In this document: piece by piece, positions 17,358 through 26,874 of the stretch | How the letters are laid out: every line of letters starts with the position of its first letter | Position numbering within the stretch: the stretch's first letter is position 1 | Origin: Hymenobacter cellulosivorans | GTDB lineage: Bacteria; Bacteroidota; Bacteroidia; Cytophagales; Hymenobacteraceae | Direction of reading: 5' to 3' | Length of the DNA stretch: 64,000 bases | NCBI RefSeq assembly: GCF_022919135.1 | Contig: NZ_CP095049.1 | Span: 2,360,501 to 2,424,500 of the forward strand | The notes under the pieces: model-generated | What the model saw: the letters and a program-made list of their open reading frames with translations, nothing else | Told to the model about the DNA's origin: nothing | Databases searched by the model: none | Program-made: the position numbers and the translations under genes

Positions 17358-18164
17358 ATGCCTGCTCTCGACCCGATTACCAGTCCTCAAAATCCGCGCA
17401 TCAAAAACCTGCTGCGCCTGCAGCAAAAAGCTTCTGAGCGGCGCGAGCAGCAGCTTACCATCATCGAAGGGCACCGCGAGCTGACCATTGCCCACCAGGC
17501 TGGCATCGAGATTCGCAGCCTTTTTGTGTGCCCCGAGCTGGCCGGCGATGCCCGGCAACAGGAACTGCAGGCCCTGCTAGGGGCCCAGGTCGAGTGGTTT
17601 CCGGTGTCGAAGGCTGTATTCGAGCGGGTGGCGTACCGCGAGGGCTCCGACGGGATTCTGGCCCTGGCCCGCCCCCCGCAGCGCCGCCTGGCTACCCTGG
17701 AACTGCCCGCCAACCCGTTGTTGCTGATTCTGGAAGCCGTGGAGAAACCCGGCAACCTGGGTGCCGTGCTGCGCACTGCCGATGCGGCCCGCGTCGACGC
17801 CGTCATCGTCTGTGACCCGCGCACCGACCTCTACAACCCTAATGCCATCCGCTCCAGCATCGGCTGCATCTTTACCGTGCCCACGGTGGCCTCCACCCGC
17901 CAGGAAGTGCTGGCCTGGTGCAAGGAAAAAGGAATCCAAACCTACGCCGCCGCCCTTACGCCCCAGGCCCGGCCCTACACCGACTACGACTTCCGCGGCC
18001 CCACGGCCTTCGTAATGGGCACCGAAGCCGATGGCCTGACGCCCGAGCTGCGCGAGGCCTGCTCCCACACTATTATTATCCCCATGCGCGGTTACATCGA
18101 CTCGCTCAACGTGAGCATTGCTACCGCCGTGCTGACGTTTGAGGCCGTGCGGCAACGCGTTTAA
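17358..18164 (+). CDS. TrmH-family RNA 2'-O-methyltransferase
   Basis: The start at 17358 gives 268 residues; longer in-frame starts overlap the divergent kinase gene and add unrelated sequence. An N-terminal substrate-binding domain (about residues 5-100, beginning ITSPQNPRIKNLL) precedes a SpoU trefoil-knot domain. The three SpoU motifs are present: EKPGNLGAVLRTADA, FVMGTEADGL and IPMRGYIDSLNVS. The enzyme transfers a methyl group from SAM to a ribose 2'-OH of rRNA or tRNA. The target nucleotide cannot be assigned from sequence alone. Confidence 0.9.
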   Translation: MPALDPITSPQNPRIKNLLRLQQKASERREQQLTIIEGHRELTIAHQAGIEIRSLFVCPELAGDARQQELQALLGAQVEWFPVSKAVFERVAYREGSDGILALARPPQRRLATLELPANPLLLILEAVEKPGNLGAVLRTADAARVDAVIVCDPRTDLYNPNAIRSSIGCIFTVPTVASTRQEVLAWCKEKGIQTYAAALTPQARPYTDYDFRGPTAFVMGTEADGLTPELREACSHTIIIPMRGYIDSLNVSIATAVLTFEAVRQRV

Positions 18165-18278
18165 CCAGAAAAACCGATCCTTCGGAAAGGAAAAGGGACC
18201 GTTCGGATAGCCGAGTCGTAAAACAAGTTGCTCGACAGTAGGTTTAGCCCACACAAACCTACATTCCCAACCCTCTTC

Positions 18279-18734
18279 ATGAAAAAACTACTATTCGCTC
18301 TGTTTCTGACAATGGGCTCGGTAGCCGCCACCTCCTGCTCTGACGACGACACCACCGTAACGCCCGCCAACCAAACTATCTCCGCTGACCTGACCGGCGC
18401 TCAGGAAGTGCCCGCCGTGACTACGTCGGCTACCGGTAAAATCACTGGTACCTTCAATCCCACGACCAAAGTGCTGACCTACACGGTTACTTTCGCGGGC
18501 CTCACGCCCTCGGCTGGCCATATGCACATGGGTGGCCCCGGCACTACCGGCCCGATTTCGTTTCCCTTCCCCCTGAATAGCGCCGACGGCAAGAGCTTCG
18601 TGTCGCCCATCAATGGCACTGTGACACTGAACGACGCACAAATTACGGCCTTGCAAGGCGGTATGATGTATGCCAACCTGCACACCTCGGCTAACAACGG
18701 TGGTGAAATCCGGGCAAACGTTACGATGAAGTAG
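18279..18734 (+). CDS. CHRD-domain lipoprotein
   Basis: The start at 18279 opens a signal peptide with a lipobox-like ATSC, so C20 is the likely lipidated residue of this 151-residue protein. Residues about 35-150 form a CHRD (chordin) domain. Its typical features are LTGAQEVPAV at the start, TYTVTFAGLTPSAGHMH in the middle, and YANLHTSANNGGEIRA at the end. CHRD proteins are common secreted proteins in environmental bacteria, and their bacterial function is unknown. The protein would sit in the outer or inner membrane facing the periplasm or the outside. Confidence 0.9.
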   Translation: MKKLLFALFLTMGSVAATSCSDDDTTVTPANQTISADLTGAQEVPAVTTSATGKITGTFNPTTKVLTYTVTFAGLTPSAGHMHMGGPGTTGPISFPFPLNSADGKSFVSPINGTVTLNDAQITALQGGMMYANLHTSANNGGEIRANVTMK

Positions 18735-18757
18735 CCCTGCCGTTGCCCTACATTCTG

Positions 18758-18786
18758 AAGGCCTGAAGAAATTCAGGCCTTTTTTG
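18758..18786 (+). terminator. Intrinsic terminator after the CHRD gene
   Basis: Ten-base arms (AAGGCCTGAA and its complement) with a GAAA loop are followed by a T-run, 24 bp past the stop codon. Confidence 0.9.
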
Positions 18787-18820
18787 TTTCTACCTTCCAC
18801 TCCCAACCACGCCACGTGCT

Positions 18821-19096
18821 ATGCTTACCCAAAACCGGCGCCTGCTTATTCATGGCCGCGTCCAGGGCGTATTTTTCCGCCAAAGTACCCGCGCCGAAGC
18901 CCAGCGCCTGGGCCTGACCGGTTATGCCCGCAACAATGCCGACGGCACCGTCACTATCGAAGCCGAAGGAAGCACCGCAGCTCTTGATGAGTTGGAAACC
19001 TGGTGCCACAAAGGCCCACCTGCCGCGCGTGTGGAGAGGGTAGAGGTGCAGCCTGGCGCGGTGCAGGGTTACTCGGAGTTTGTTATTGCCCGCTAA
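18821..19096 (+). CDS. acyP: Acylphosphatase
   Basis: This 91-residue protein has the length and motifs of acylphosphatase. RLLIHGRVQGVFFRQST supplies the phosphate-binding loop and its catalytic Arg. The active-site Asn follows in GYARNNADGTV. The GPPAARVERVEV segment near the C-terminus is also typical. The enzyme hydrolyses the carboxyl-phosphate bond of acyl phosphates in the cytoplasm. It stops 13 bp before the convergent DUF2071 gene, and I see no terminator between them. Confidence 0.95.
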   Translation: MLTQNRRLLIHGRVQGVFFRQSTRAEAQRLGLTGYARNNADGTVTIEAEGSTAALDELETWCHKGPPAARVERVEVQPGAVQGYSEFVIAR

Positions 19097-19109
19097 GCCA
19101 CGGGTGGCC

Positions 19110-19859
19110 TCACACCCGCCGCAGTTCTTGAATCCAGACGTCCAGGCTGTCGGCGGCATACAACACTGGCGGCCCGGCCGGGGTCGGTAGGCCGTGGCTT
19201 TCCACCACCGTCGATTCCCAGGTGCTGAGTGTGGCCTCGCGCAACGTCCAGGGCTGGTGATATACCTTGCCGCGCCACAATGTGCTGCCAGTAGCTGCGT
19301 GGGCCACCTCAGGGCCAGCCGTGTAGAGGTAATACCGCTCGGTCAGAAAGTACGCCAGGCTGCCCGGCTGTGCCTGGGGTAAGGCGGTACCAGGTGTCCA
19401 GGCGGCCGCAAACCGGGCCGGGGCAGCCCCGCGGTGAGTCCGCTCGGCCTGGGCCCGGAGGGTGTGGCCGGTTCGGGTCAGGCTCATGCGGGCGTGCAGA
19501 TAGGGTAGGTGAAACAGCGTACGGGCGGCCCACACGCCCAAGGCCAGGCTAGCATCGAGGGAAAGAAACCACACGCCGGGCACGCCATCCAGCCGGGCGT
19601 AGGTGCGCACATTAAGCTCGTGCAGATTGCTCAGCCCCGGTACGGCCGGTAGTCCCAGCGGCCGGATGCCGCTCATGGTGAACGGTACCACGCCCAGCCA
19701 TGCCTGGCCTTCAAACAGGTCCAGTTCCAGCCGCGCCGGCAAGTAGGGTCGTAGTACCTCAGGTGCCACCGGCCAGTGGGCAAAAAGCAGTTGACTCCAG
19801 CGCTGCCGCATCAGGGGCAGACCGGTAGGAGGGGAGAGTGGTTCGGCAGACATCGGCAA
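19110..19859 (-). CDS. DUF2071 (YqjF-like) family protein
   Basis: This 249-residue protein resembles the DUF2071/YqjF family. A typical start is WSQLLFAHWPVAPEVLRPYLP, with a segment near residue 55 reading GQAWLGVVPFTM and the conserved NLHELNVRTYAR. Then comes FLSLDASLALGVWAAR. The fold is probably related to acetoacetate decarboxylase, but the function of the family is unknown. It appears soluble and cytoplasmic. It is downstream of typA on the same strand but separated by a strong terminator, so it probably has its own promoter. Confidence 0.85.
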   Translation of the reverse strand: MPMSAEPLSPPTGLPLMRQRWSQLLFAHWPVAPEVLRPYLPARLELDLFEGQAWLGVVPFTMSGIRPLGLPAVPGLSNLHELNVRTYARLDGVPGVWFLSLDASLALGVWAARTLFHLPYLHARMSLTRTGHTLRAQAERTHRGAAPARFAAAWTPGTALPQAQPGSLAYFLTERYYLYTAGPEVAHAATGSTLWRGKVYHQPWTLREATLSTWESTVVESHGLPTPAGPPVLYAADSLDVWIQELRRV

Positions 19860-19924
19860 ACAGGCTATGCCGCTCTATAACAAGTCAAGAACAATTAGTA
19901 CCTGCCGATTCCGGGAATAAAACA

Positions 19925-19957
19925 AAAAGGGAGGCAGCCACCGGCTGCCTCCCTTTT
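19925..19957 (-). terminator. Terminator after typA
   Basis: A perfect 15-bp stem (AAAAGGGAGGCAGCC and its complement) has a 3-nt loop. On the minus strand it ends in a T-run 24 bp past the typA stop codon. Confidence 0.9.
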
Positions 19958-19980
19958 CAATAGTTCAAGCAATTAGAAAC

Positions 19981-21789
19981 CTAATCGACTTTCTTGGCCG
20001 AACGCAGACGCTCGTTTTCGTCGAGCAGGATTTTGCGCATCCGCACCGACTTCGGCGTTACTTCCAGGTACTCATCCTTCTGGATGTATTCCATGGCTTC
20101 TTCCAGCGAGAACTGACGCTTGGGCACGATTTTCACGTTTTCATCCGAGCCCGAAGCCCGCATGTTCGTCAGCTTCTTGCCTTTCTGAATGTTGATGGTC
20201 AAGTCGTTGGGGCGGGTGTGCTCGCCAATAACCTGGCCAGCGTATACCTCTTCGCCTGGATCCACGAAGAACTCGCCGCGGTCCTGCATCTTGTCGATGG
20301 TGTAAGCGGTGCCGGCACCGGTGTCCATTGAAATCAGCGAACCGGAGATACGGCCAGGAATTACACCTTTGTAGGGCTCGTAGGCCGAGAAACGGTGGTT
20401 CATGATGGCCTCACCAGCGGTGGCGGTCAGCACGTTGTTACGCAGGCCAATCAGGCCACGGGCGGGGATGTTGAACTCCAGGTGCTGCAGGTCGCCCTTG
20501 GGCTCCATGATAGTCAGCTCACCTTTGCGCATCGTCACCAGCTCAATCACCTTACCGGCAGTTTCCTCCGGTACGTCGACCACGAGGTGCTCGATAGGCT
20601 CCAGACGGTTGCCGTTCTCGTCTTCGCGGAACAGAACCTGGGGCTGACCCACCTGCAACTCGAAGCCTTCGCGACGCATGGTCTCGATGAGCACCGACAA
20701 GTGCAGAATACCGCGGCCATACACGAGGAACGTGTCTTCCTTATCGGTTTCTTTTACGCGCAGGGCCAGGTTTTTCTCGGTTTCCTTGAACAGACGGTCA
20801 CGCAGGTGACGCGAGGTCACAAACTTACCTTCCTTACCGAAGAACGGCGAGTTATTGATGGTGAACAGCATGTTCATCGTCGGCTCGTCGATGCTGATAA
20901 CGGCCAGACCCTCGGGGTTCTCGGCGTCGGCCAGCGTGTCGCCAATGTCGAAGCCTTCGATGCCGGTCACGGCGCAGATTTCGCCGGAGCTAACCTCCGA
21001 AACCTTGTTTTTACCCAAGCCTTCGAAAACCTGCAGTTCTTTAATTTTTACTTTCTTGATGGTGCCGTCGCGCTTCACCAGGCTCATGTTGGCGCCTTCA
21101 CGCAGCGTACCGCGGTGCACGCGGCCGATGGCGATACGACCCACGAACGAAGAGTAGTCGAGCGAGGTAACCTGCATCTGGGGCGTACCGTCCAAGGTAG
21201 GAGCCGGCGGGATGGAGGCAACTACGGCGTCGAGCAGCGGGATGATGCTGTCGGTCTTTACTTTCCAGTCGGTGCTCATCCAGCCCTGCTTCGAGGAGCC
21301 GTACAGGGTCACGAAGTCCAGCTGGTCTTCGTTGGCACCCAGGTTGAACATCAGGTCGAATACCTGCTCGTGCACCTCGTCGGGACGGCAGTTTTCCTTG
21401 TCGACTTTGTTTACTACCACGATGGGCTTCAGGCCCAGGTCAATGGCTTTGCCCAGTACGAAACGAGTCTGGGGCATGGCGCCTTCGAAGGCATCGACGA
21501 GCAGCAGTACGCCGTCGGCCATCTTCAGTACGCGCTCCACCTCGCCGCCGAAGTCGGCGTGACCAGGGGTGTCGATGATGTTGATTTTAACGTCCTTATA
21601 GCGGACGGATACGTTCTTGGAAACGATGGTGATACCCCGCTCGCGCTCCAGATCGTTGTTATCGAGGATCAGGTCGTCGAACTGCTGGTGCTCGTCGAAA
21701 AGCTTCGAGGCGTGAATGATCTTGTCCACGAGCGTCGTTTTGCCGTGGTCAACGTGCGCAATGATTGCGATATTCCGAATGTTCTGCAT
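19981..21789 (-). CDS. typA: Translational GTPase TypA/BipA
   Basis: The start at 21789 (MQNIRNIAI) gives 602 residues, the usual length; an upstream in-frame start would add 20 unrelated residues. The G domain has G1 AHVDHGKTT, G2 ERGITI, G3 DTPGHADFG and G4 NKVDKE. EF-G-like beta-barrel, alpha/beta and TypA-specific C-terminal domains follow. TypA binds ribosomes and affects large-subunit maturation and stress or low-temperature growth. A TACCTTTG -7 element lies 20 bp upstream. The codon use is that of an abundantly expressed gene. Confidence 0.97.
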   Translation of the reverse strand: MQNIRNIAIIAHVDHGKTTLVDKIIHASKLFDEHQQFDDLILDNNDLERERGITIVSKNVSVRYKDVKINIIDTPGHADFGGEVERVLKMADGVLLLVDAFEGAMPQTRFVLGKAIDLGLKPIVVVNKVDKENCRPDEVHEQVFDLMFNLGANEDQLDFVTLYGSSKQGWMSTDWKVKTDSIIPLLDAVVASIPPAPTLDGTPQMQVTSLDYSSFVGRIAIGRVHRGTLREGANMSLVKRDGTIKKVKIKELQVFEGLGKNKVSEVSSGEICAVTGIEGFDIGDTLADAENPEGLAVISIDEPTMNMLFTINNSPFFGKEGKFVTSRHLRDRLFKETEKNLALRVKETDKEDTFLVYGRGILHLSVLIETMRREGFELQVGQPQVLFREDENGNRLEPIEHLVVDVPEETAGKVIELVTMRKGELTIMEPKGDLQHLEFNIPARGLIGLRNNVLTATAGEAIMNHRFSAYEPYKGVIPGRISGSLISMDTGAGTAYTIDKMQDRGEFFVDPGEEVYAGQVIGEHTRPNDLTINIQKGKKLTNMRASGSDENVKIVPKRQFSLEEAMEYIQKDEYLEVTPKSVRMRKILLDENERLRSAKKVD

Positions 21790-21808
21790 ACAGATGGTTT
21801 TGCGGGTG

Positions 21809-21816
21809 CAAAGGTA
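21809..21816 (-). promoter_or_regulatory. -7 element (TACCTTTG) for typA
   Basis: An exact TAnnTTTG match on the minus strand, 19 bp before the typA ATG. A TTTG occurs upstream, but at about 14 nt rather than the usual 19. Confidence 0.4.
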
Positions 21817-21912
21817 GGCATTTCTGTTGGCAAAAGTCCGAGTTATCAAAATGTTAGCTGATTCAGGCTGAAAGGCACGGCCTTACCTAAACCGAACCGA
21901 AGCTCCGCCGCG

Positions 21913-21920
21913 TATGTTTG
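21913..21920 (+). promoter_or_regulatory. -7 element (TATGTTTG) for msrB
   Basis: An exact TAnnTTTG match about 60 bp before the preferred msrB start. It has no convincing -33 box. Confidence 0.3.
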
Positions 21921-21981
21921 CTCCATCAGCGGCGGCCCCGTGGGCCCTGTTCGTGTTACCTTCTATTTCTTTTCTCTGCTC

Positions 21982-22542
21982 ATGCGCACCTCCCTTCTGG
22001 TTCTGCTTATTTCTTCTTTAACGCTGAACTCGGCCTGCTCCCAAAAACGCCAGAATCTGGCCGCCGAGAAGCCGCAGGCCCCCACCCGGCCCACCGCCGC
22101 GGGCCGACAGTACCCTAAGGCCCAGCCCGTCACGCACCGCCCCGACGAGTTTCCGGTGCGCAAAACCGATGCCCAGTGGAAGGCGCAGCTTACTCCCGCG
22201 CAGTACTTTATTCTGCGCCAGCAGGGCACGGAGCAGGCTTTCAATAATAAGTACTTCGACAACCACGAAAAGGGTTCATACTACTGCGCCGCCGACCACA
22301 ACCTGCTTTTTTCCTCCGAGGCTAAGTTTGAGTCGGGCACGGGCTGGCCGAGCTTCTGGGCCCCGGCCACCGATAGCAGCCTGAAGGTAACTACTGACAA
22401 CACCCATGGCATGAGCCGCGACGAGCTGGTGTGCGCCAAGTGCGGCGGCCACCTGGGCCACGTCTTCGACGACGGCCCCAAGCCCACCGGCCTGCGCTAC
22501 TGCATGGATTCTGACGGGATGGTTTTTGAAAAGGCTAAGTAA
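21982..22542 (+). CDS. msrB: Peptide-methionine (R)-S-oxide reductase, lipoprotein
   Basis: The start at 21982 puts a lipoprotein signal (lipobox LNSAC, C19) at the N-terminus of 186 residues; a start at 21940 is possible but spoils the signal. The catalytic MsrB domain spans about residues 60-186, with [21 protein letters not shown] and the reducing Cys C174 in LRYC. The enzyme reduces methionine-R-sulfoxide in envelope proteins. Of the four zinc cysteines, C151 and C154 (CAKC) are kept, but the first pair reads C102-AA-D105, so one ligand is replaced by Asp. The usual RYCxNS end reads RYCMDS. Confidence 0.92.
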   Translation: MRTSLLVLLISSLTLNSACSQKRQNLAAEKPQAPTRPTAAGRQYPKAQPVTHRPDEFPVRKTDAQWKAQLTPAQYFILRQQGTEQAFNNKYFDNHEKGSYYCAADHNLLFSSEAKFESGTGWPSFWAPATDSSLKVTTDNTHGMSRDELVCAKCGGHLGHVFDDGPKPTGLRYCMDSDGMVFEKAK

Positions 22543-22565
22543 AACTGCCCGATATTTGTACGGCC

Positions 22566-22598
22566 AGGCAGCCCGCTGAATCCTTCGGCGGGCTGCCT
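22566..22598 (+). terminator. Terminator after msrB
   Basis: An 11-bp stem (AGGCAGCCCGC and its complement) with an 11-nt loop lies 23 bp past the stop codon. The following T-tract is short. Confidence 0.7.
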
Positions 22599-22665
22599 TG
22601 TTATCGGCCTCGCCTGAACCTTACCGCGTAGGTGCGCCCTTCGTCCCGTCTTCAACTTCTCGTCT

Positions 22666-23466
22666 ATGACCACCGTCGATCCAATCCACACCTTGCAGCA
22701 GCAGCTGGCCTCCACCCGGGAGCAGTTGGTGGCTCACAACGTGTATCAGGGTATTCAGTCCCTGGATGACCTGCGCGTGTTTATGCAACACCACGTCTTT
22801 GCCGTCTGGGACTTTATGTCGCTGCTTAAAAGCCTGCAGCGCGACCTGACCTGCGTGACGGTGCCGTGGGTACCGCGGGGCAACCCGGCCACCCGCCGTT
22901 TGATCAATGAAATCGTGCTGGAAGAAGAAACCGATGTGGACCAGCACGGGCGCCCGGCCAGCCACTTCGAGCTGTATATGCGAGCCATGGACGAGTGCGG
23001 GGCCGATACCCAGCCCATCCGTAAGCTGCTCGACGCGCTGTCGGTGGGGGAGTCGGTCGAAATGGCGCTGCTGCAGGCCAACGTGCCGTACGCCGTGCAG
23101 CAGTTCGTGCTCAGCACCTTCAATGTCATCAATTCGGGCAAGTCGCACGCGGTGGCCGCGGCCTTTACCTTCGGCCGCGAAGACGTCATTCCCGACATGT
23201 TCCGCCACCTGGTAGCCGACCTGGGCCAGCGCTTCCCCGGCCAGCTCGAAACCTTCATTTATTACCTTAACCGCCACATTCAGCTCGATGAGGAAGTGCA
23301 CACGCCCCTGGCCGAGCAGATGGTGCGCGAGCTGTGCGGCAGCACCGAGCAAAGCTGGGATGAGTGCCGGGAAATAGCCGCCCGCTGCATGCAGGCCCGA
23401 ATAGCGCTGTGGGACGGAATTCGGCAGGCTATGAGTTCGGCTGTTTCAGTTTCGAACGTAAGCTAA
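22666..23466 (+). CDS. DUF3050 family protein
   Basis: This 266-residue, mostly helical protein matches the DUF3050 family: DLRVFMQHHVFAVWDFMSL early on, then LINEIVLEEETD, and later LNRHIQLDEEVHTPLAE. The spaced His and Glu residues on helices (H-x6-W, E-E-E-T-D, H-x5-E-E-x-H) recall heme-oxygenase-like or diiron proteins of the same helical superfold. A metal or redox role is therefore possible, though not established. No signal peptide is present. The gene stands alone between terminators. Confidence 0.85.
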   Translation: MTTVDPIHTLQQQLASTREQLVAHNVYQGIQSLDDLRVFMQHHVFAVWDFMSLLKSLQRDLTCVTVPWVPRGNPATRRLINEIVLEEETDVDQHGRPASHFELYMRAMDECGADTQPIRKLLDALSVGESVEMALLQANVPYAVQQFVLSTFNVINSGKSHAVAAAFTFGREDVIPDMFRHLVADLGQRFPGQLETFIYYLNRHIQLDEEVHTPLAEQMVRELCGSTEQSWDECREIAARCMQARIALWDGIRQAMSSAVSVSNVS

Positions 23467-23493
23467 CTTCCTGGTCTTACCGCGCGTTGTAAG

Positions 23494-23518
23494 GGGGCAG
23501 CTCATACCAGGGCTGCCC
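23494..23518 (+). terminator. Possible terminator after the DUF3050 gene
   Basis: GGGGCAGC and GGCTGCCC arms form a hairpin 28 bp past the stop codon. It has no T-tract, so the call is weak. Confidence 0.4.
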
Positions 23519-23532
23519 TAACTATTGCAACC

Positions 23533-23889
23533 ATGTCGTACCATTCTATATTCACCGCCGGCCGCCTGGCGCTACTGGTGGGAGCCGCCTGGCTCACGGC
23601 CTGCACCGCCAGTCAGGAAAGCAGTGCCGAAGTAGACCGCGCCCCGCTGCCCACAACTATTCGTACGGATGCCGACCGGCAGGCCGCCTACAACAGCAAT
23701 GCGGGCTACGGTGGCTCGGTGCCGGATGCCACGCCGGGCCGGGTTCCTATCCGGGAGCAGGCCGCCCGTTCCAACGCCCGGCAGCGGGTTGAGAATGTGA
23801 ACACCAACGACCCGAACAATACGACGGCTGAAACCCGGTTGCGCCGCCTCAACGGAGCCCCGGTGGATACCGTGCGCCGCTTGCCCTAA
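23533..23889 (+). CDS. Small lipoprotein of unknown function
   Basis: This 118-residue protein has a signal peptide with lipobox LTAC (C24). The mature part is hydrophilic, without predicted membrane helices, and rich in Asn, Arg, Ala and Thr. It is probably disordered, with no motif that I recognise. It would be anchored to the envelope. A strong hairpin follows the stop codon. Confidence 0.7.
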   Translation: MSYHSIFTAGRLALLVGAAWLTACTASQESSAEVDRAPLPTTIRTDADRQAAYNSNAGYGGSVPDATPGRVPIREQAARSNARQRVENVNTNDPNNTTAETRLRRLNGAPVDTVRRLP

Positions 23890-23893
23890 AGCA

Positions 23894-23931
23894 CACCGGG
23901 CCGGCTTTCCCGCGGGATAACCGGCCCGGTG
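23894..23931. terminator. Bidirectional terminator
   Basis: Eleven-base arms (CACCGGGCCGG and its complement) with a 16-nt loop lie between the convergent lipoprotein and Lys/Ala-rich genes. Confidence 0.65.
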
Positions 23932-23954
23932 GCAGAAATATTAAGCACTCAGAC

Positions 23955-24548
23955 CTAGCCCTGAGTTTGCTCACTGCTGCCGCTTGCCTCGGAGCTACCG
24001 GCCGCTGGTGCAGTTGGTTTCCGGTCACGGCGTGGGGCGCTGCCGTCGGCTGAAAGCCGCGAACGGCGGGCTGCTGGAGCAGCCGAAGCGGCAACTGGAC
24101 GAGACTTGTTAGTGCCAGCCCCCGACCGGTTGCGCGTCGCGGCCGGCTTGGTAGCGGGGGCTTCGGGAGCGGCCGTAGAAATGCTGTCGGAGCCGGCTAC
24201 TGAGGCAGCCCCATCGTAGTGGCGCATAATAGTGTGCAGGGCTTCCTTAAACAGGTGCTCAGTATCAACGTCTAAGCGCTTGGTAGCATCTTTTACTACT
24301 TCTTTGAGCTTGGCTTTCGTTTCTTTGCGGATGCGGTCTACCACTTCCTTCATGCGCAGATCCAGCTCTTTCTGCAGTTGCTTAGCGGCAGCTTTTAGCG
24401 TCTTTTTCTGACTGGCTTTCTTCTCGGAACTCTTGTCAACCAAGGAATTGGAAGCGCGGGCGGCGGCTTTATCGGCTTTGCGCTGCGCTTTTTGTTCCGG
24501 ATCCTTTTTTGCCTTTTTTTCGGGCTGATCTGGAGCAGATTTTTTCAT
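23955..24548 (-). CDS. Lys/Ala-rich basic protein, histone H1-like composition
   Basis: The start at 24548 (MKKSAPDQPEKKAKK) gives 197 residues. Residues 1-55 are highly basic and Lys/Ala-rich, residues about 50-110 form a charged helix or coiled coil, and the C-terminal 80 residues are a low-complexity Ala/Pro/Ser/Arg tail. The composition resembles bacterial histone H1-like, nucleic-acid-binding proteins, but no AT-hook or SPKK series is clear, so the role is an inference. It is divergent from metG across about 217 bp. Confidence 0.7.
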   Translation of the reverse strand: MKKSAPDQPEKKAKKDPEQKAQRKADKAAARASNSLVDKSSEKKASQKKTLKAAAKQLQKELDLRMKEVVDRIRKETKAKLKEVVKDATKRLDVDTEHLFKEALHTIMRHYDGAASVAGSDSISTAAPEAPATKPAATRNRSGAGTNKSRPVAASAAPAARRSRLSADGSAPRRDRKPTAPAAGSSEASGSSEQTQG

Positions 24549-24765
24549 GGGGCGGAGGGGGAATAAGGTAGGGGCTAACCCGGATGCAGCATTTGGCAAC
24601 GCCGCGGTTAGGCTCAAATATAGATGTATTTACCTGTTGGGCTATGTTAAGGTTTTAAGCCGCCTTTAATACTTTCAAAACCTCGTTTCTTTGCGCATTC
24701 CGAAGCGAATAGGCCCTCCCGACTTTCGCTTTTACTTTCACTGAACTTCTGCTTTTTCTTTGCAT

Positions 24766-26811
24766 ATGCAATCTGACCCTCAGCGCTATACCGTCACGGC
24801 GGCCCTTCCTTATGCCAATGGACCCGTGCATATCGGGCACTTGGCGGGCGTATATTTACCGGCAGATATTTACGTTCGTTACCTGCGCTCTGCCGGGCGT
24901 GACGTCAAGTTTATTTGCGGCTCCGATGAGCACGGTGTACCAATTACCATCCGGGCCCAGAAAGAAGGCGTTACACCCCAGCAAGTCGTTGATAAATACC
25001 ACGCTATAATTCGGGATTCCTTTGCTGAATTTGGCGTGTCGTTCGATATTTATTCGCGCACTTCTTCCCAGACGCATAGCGAAGTTGCCAGCGGTTTTTT
25101 CAAAAAACTCTACGAGGAAGGCAAGTTCATTGAGCAGACGTCCCAGCAGTATTTCGACGAAAAAGCCGAACAGTTTCTGGCCGACCGCTACATTGTGGGC
25201 ACCTGCCCGAATTGCGGCAACGAGAATGCCTACGGCGACCAGTGTGAGAAGTGTGGCTCCTCGCTCAGCCCCACCGAACTGATTTCGCCCCGTAGTATGC
25301 TCAGCGGCAACCAGCCCGTGCTGCGCGAAACCAAACACTGGTATTTGCCCCTGGACCAGTACGAGCCTTGGCTGCGCGAGTGGATTGTGGAAGGCCATAA
25401 AGGCGACTGGAAAACCAACGTGTATGGGCAGTGCAAATCCTGGATTGACCAGGGCCTGCAGCCCCGCGCCGTCACCCGCGACCTGGACTGGGGCGTGCCC
25501 GTGCCGGTAGAAGGCGCTGAAGGCAAGGTGCTCTACGTGTGGTTTGACGCCCCCATTGGCTACATTTCGGCCACCAAAGACCTGCTGCCCGACACCTGGG
25601 AAACCTACTGGAAAGACAGCGGCAGCAAGCTGGTGCACTTCATCGGCAAGGACAATATCGTGTTCCACTGCATCATCTTCCCGGCGATGCTCAAGGCCCA
25701 CGGCGACTATATCCTGCCCGACAACGTGCCGGCCAACGAATTTCTGAACCTGGAAGGCGACAAAATCAGCACCTCCCGCAACTGGGCCGTGTGGCTGCAC
25801 GAGTACCTGCTGGACTTCCCCGGCAAAGCCGACGTGCTGCGTTATGCGCTCTGTGCCAACGCGCCCGAAACCAAGGACAACGATTTCACTTGGAAGGACT
25901 TTCAAGCCCGTAACAATAACGAGCTGGTGGCCAACCTGGGTAATTTCGTGAACCGCGCCGTGGTGCTGACCCACAAGTTCTTTGCCGGCAAAGTACCCAC
26001 CATCGGCGGCGAGCTGCAGCCCATCGACCTGGAAGCCCTGGCACAGCTGGCCGAATTTCCGCAGCGCATTGGGGAGTTGATTGACAACTACCGTTTCCGC
26101 GACGCGCTGGGGGAGCTGATGAACCTGACCCGTGTCGGCAATAAGTACCTGGCCGAAACCGAGCCCTGGAAGCTGATCAAAACCGACGAGGCCCGGACTG
26201 GCACCGTGTTGCACGTAGCCCTGCAGATTGCCGCCGGCCTGGTGACGCTCATGGAGCCTTTCCTGCCCGCCTCGGCTGAAAAGCTGGGTGAGATGCTGCG
26301 CGTGGAAAAAGGCAGCTGGCAAGCCGCCGGCCGTCCCAATACACTCACGGCCGGTCACGAAATCGGGGCCGCGGCCCTGCTTTTCGACAAAATCGAGGAT
26401 GCTACCGTGGAAGCCCAGGTGCAGAAACTGCTCGATACTAAAAAAGCCAATGAGCTGGCCAACGCCGTAGCTGAGCCCGCTAAGGAAGACGTGAGCTTCG
26501 ACGACTTCGGCCGCATGGACTTGCGCGTAGGCACGGTGGTAGCCGCCGAAAAAGTCGCCAAAACCAAAAAGCTGCTCAAGCTTACCGTCGACACCGGCCT
26601 CGACCAGCGCACTATCGTCAGCGGCATTGCTGAGCACTTCATCCCTGAAGCCTTAATAGGGCAGCAAGTTTTGGTACTGCTCAACCTGGCCCCGCGCGAA
26701 ATTAAAGGGATTCAGAGCCAGGGCATGCTGCTGCTGGCCGAAAACGCCGACGGTTCCCTGCAGCTTATGCAGCCCGGCCAGCACGTGCGCCCCGGCAGCC
26801 ACGTCGCGTAA
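24766..26811 (+). CDS. metG: Methionyl-tRNA synthetase
   Basis: The ATG at 24766 gives 681 residues and is preferred over an in-frame TTG at 24760. The class I catalytic core has HIGH as HIGH in PVHIGHLAG, and KMSKS as KISTS in [11 protein letters not shown] zinc knuckle with CPNCGNEN...CEKCGSS lies between them. An anticodon-binding helical domain follows. The C-terminal 110 residues are an EMAP/Trbp111-like tRNA-binding domain (beginning [14 protein letters not shown]) typical of dimeric MetRS. It charges both initiator and elongator tRNA-Met. A strong terminator and a dispersed repeat copy follow. Confidence 0.98.
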   Translation: MQSDPQRYTVTAALPYANGPVHIGHLAGVYLPADIYVRYLRSAGRDVKFICGSDEHGVPITIRAQKEGVTPQQVVDKYHAIIRDSFAEFGVSFDIYSRTSSQTHSEVASGFFKKLYEEGKFIEQTSQQYFDEKAEQFLADRYIVGTCPNCGNENAYGDQCEKCGSSLSPTELISPRSMLSGNQPVLRETKHWYLPLDQYEPWLREWIVEGHKGDWKTNVYGQCKSWIDQGLQPRAVTRDLDWGVPVPVEGAEGKVLYVWFDAPIGYISATKDLLPDTWETYWKDSGSKLVHFIGKDNIVFHCIIFPAMLKAHGDYILPDNVPANEFLNLEGDKISTSRNWAVWLHEYLLDFPGKADVLRYALCANAPETKDNDFTWKDFQARNNNELVANLGNFVNRAVVLTHKFFAGKVPTIGGELQPIDLEALAQLAEFPQRIGELIDNYRFRDALGELMNLTRVGNKYLAETEPWKLIKTDEARTGTVLHVALQIAAGLVTLMEPFLPASAEKLGEMLRVEKGSWQAAGRPNTLTAGHEIGAAALLFDKIEDATVEAQVQKLLDTKKANELANAVAEPAKEDVSFDDFGRMDLRVGTVVAAEKVAKTKKLLKLTVDTGLDQRTIVSGIAEHFIPEALIGQQVLVLLNLAPREIKGIQSQGMLLLAENADGSLQLMQPGQHVRPGSHVA

Positions 26812-26874
26812 TGTAAGCTTGGAGCCTTTTAGAGAAACAGGTCACTGCGGGCTTGCGAAGCACAGCCATAAGTG

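Noticed and set aside
20395..21861. Long open frame (488 codons) on the plus strand opposite typA
   Set aside because: It is the antisense of a clear translation GTPase. Its composition (Val/His/Gln-rich, no domain) is what GC-rich antisense frames give.
24856..26637. Long open frame (593 codons) on the minus strand opposite metG
   Set aside because: It is a mirror of the methionyl-tRNA synthetase codons, with no family motif, no promoter and no neighbour on that strand.
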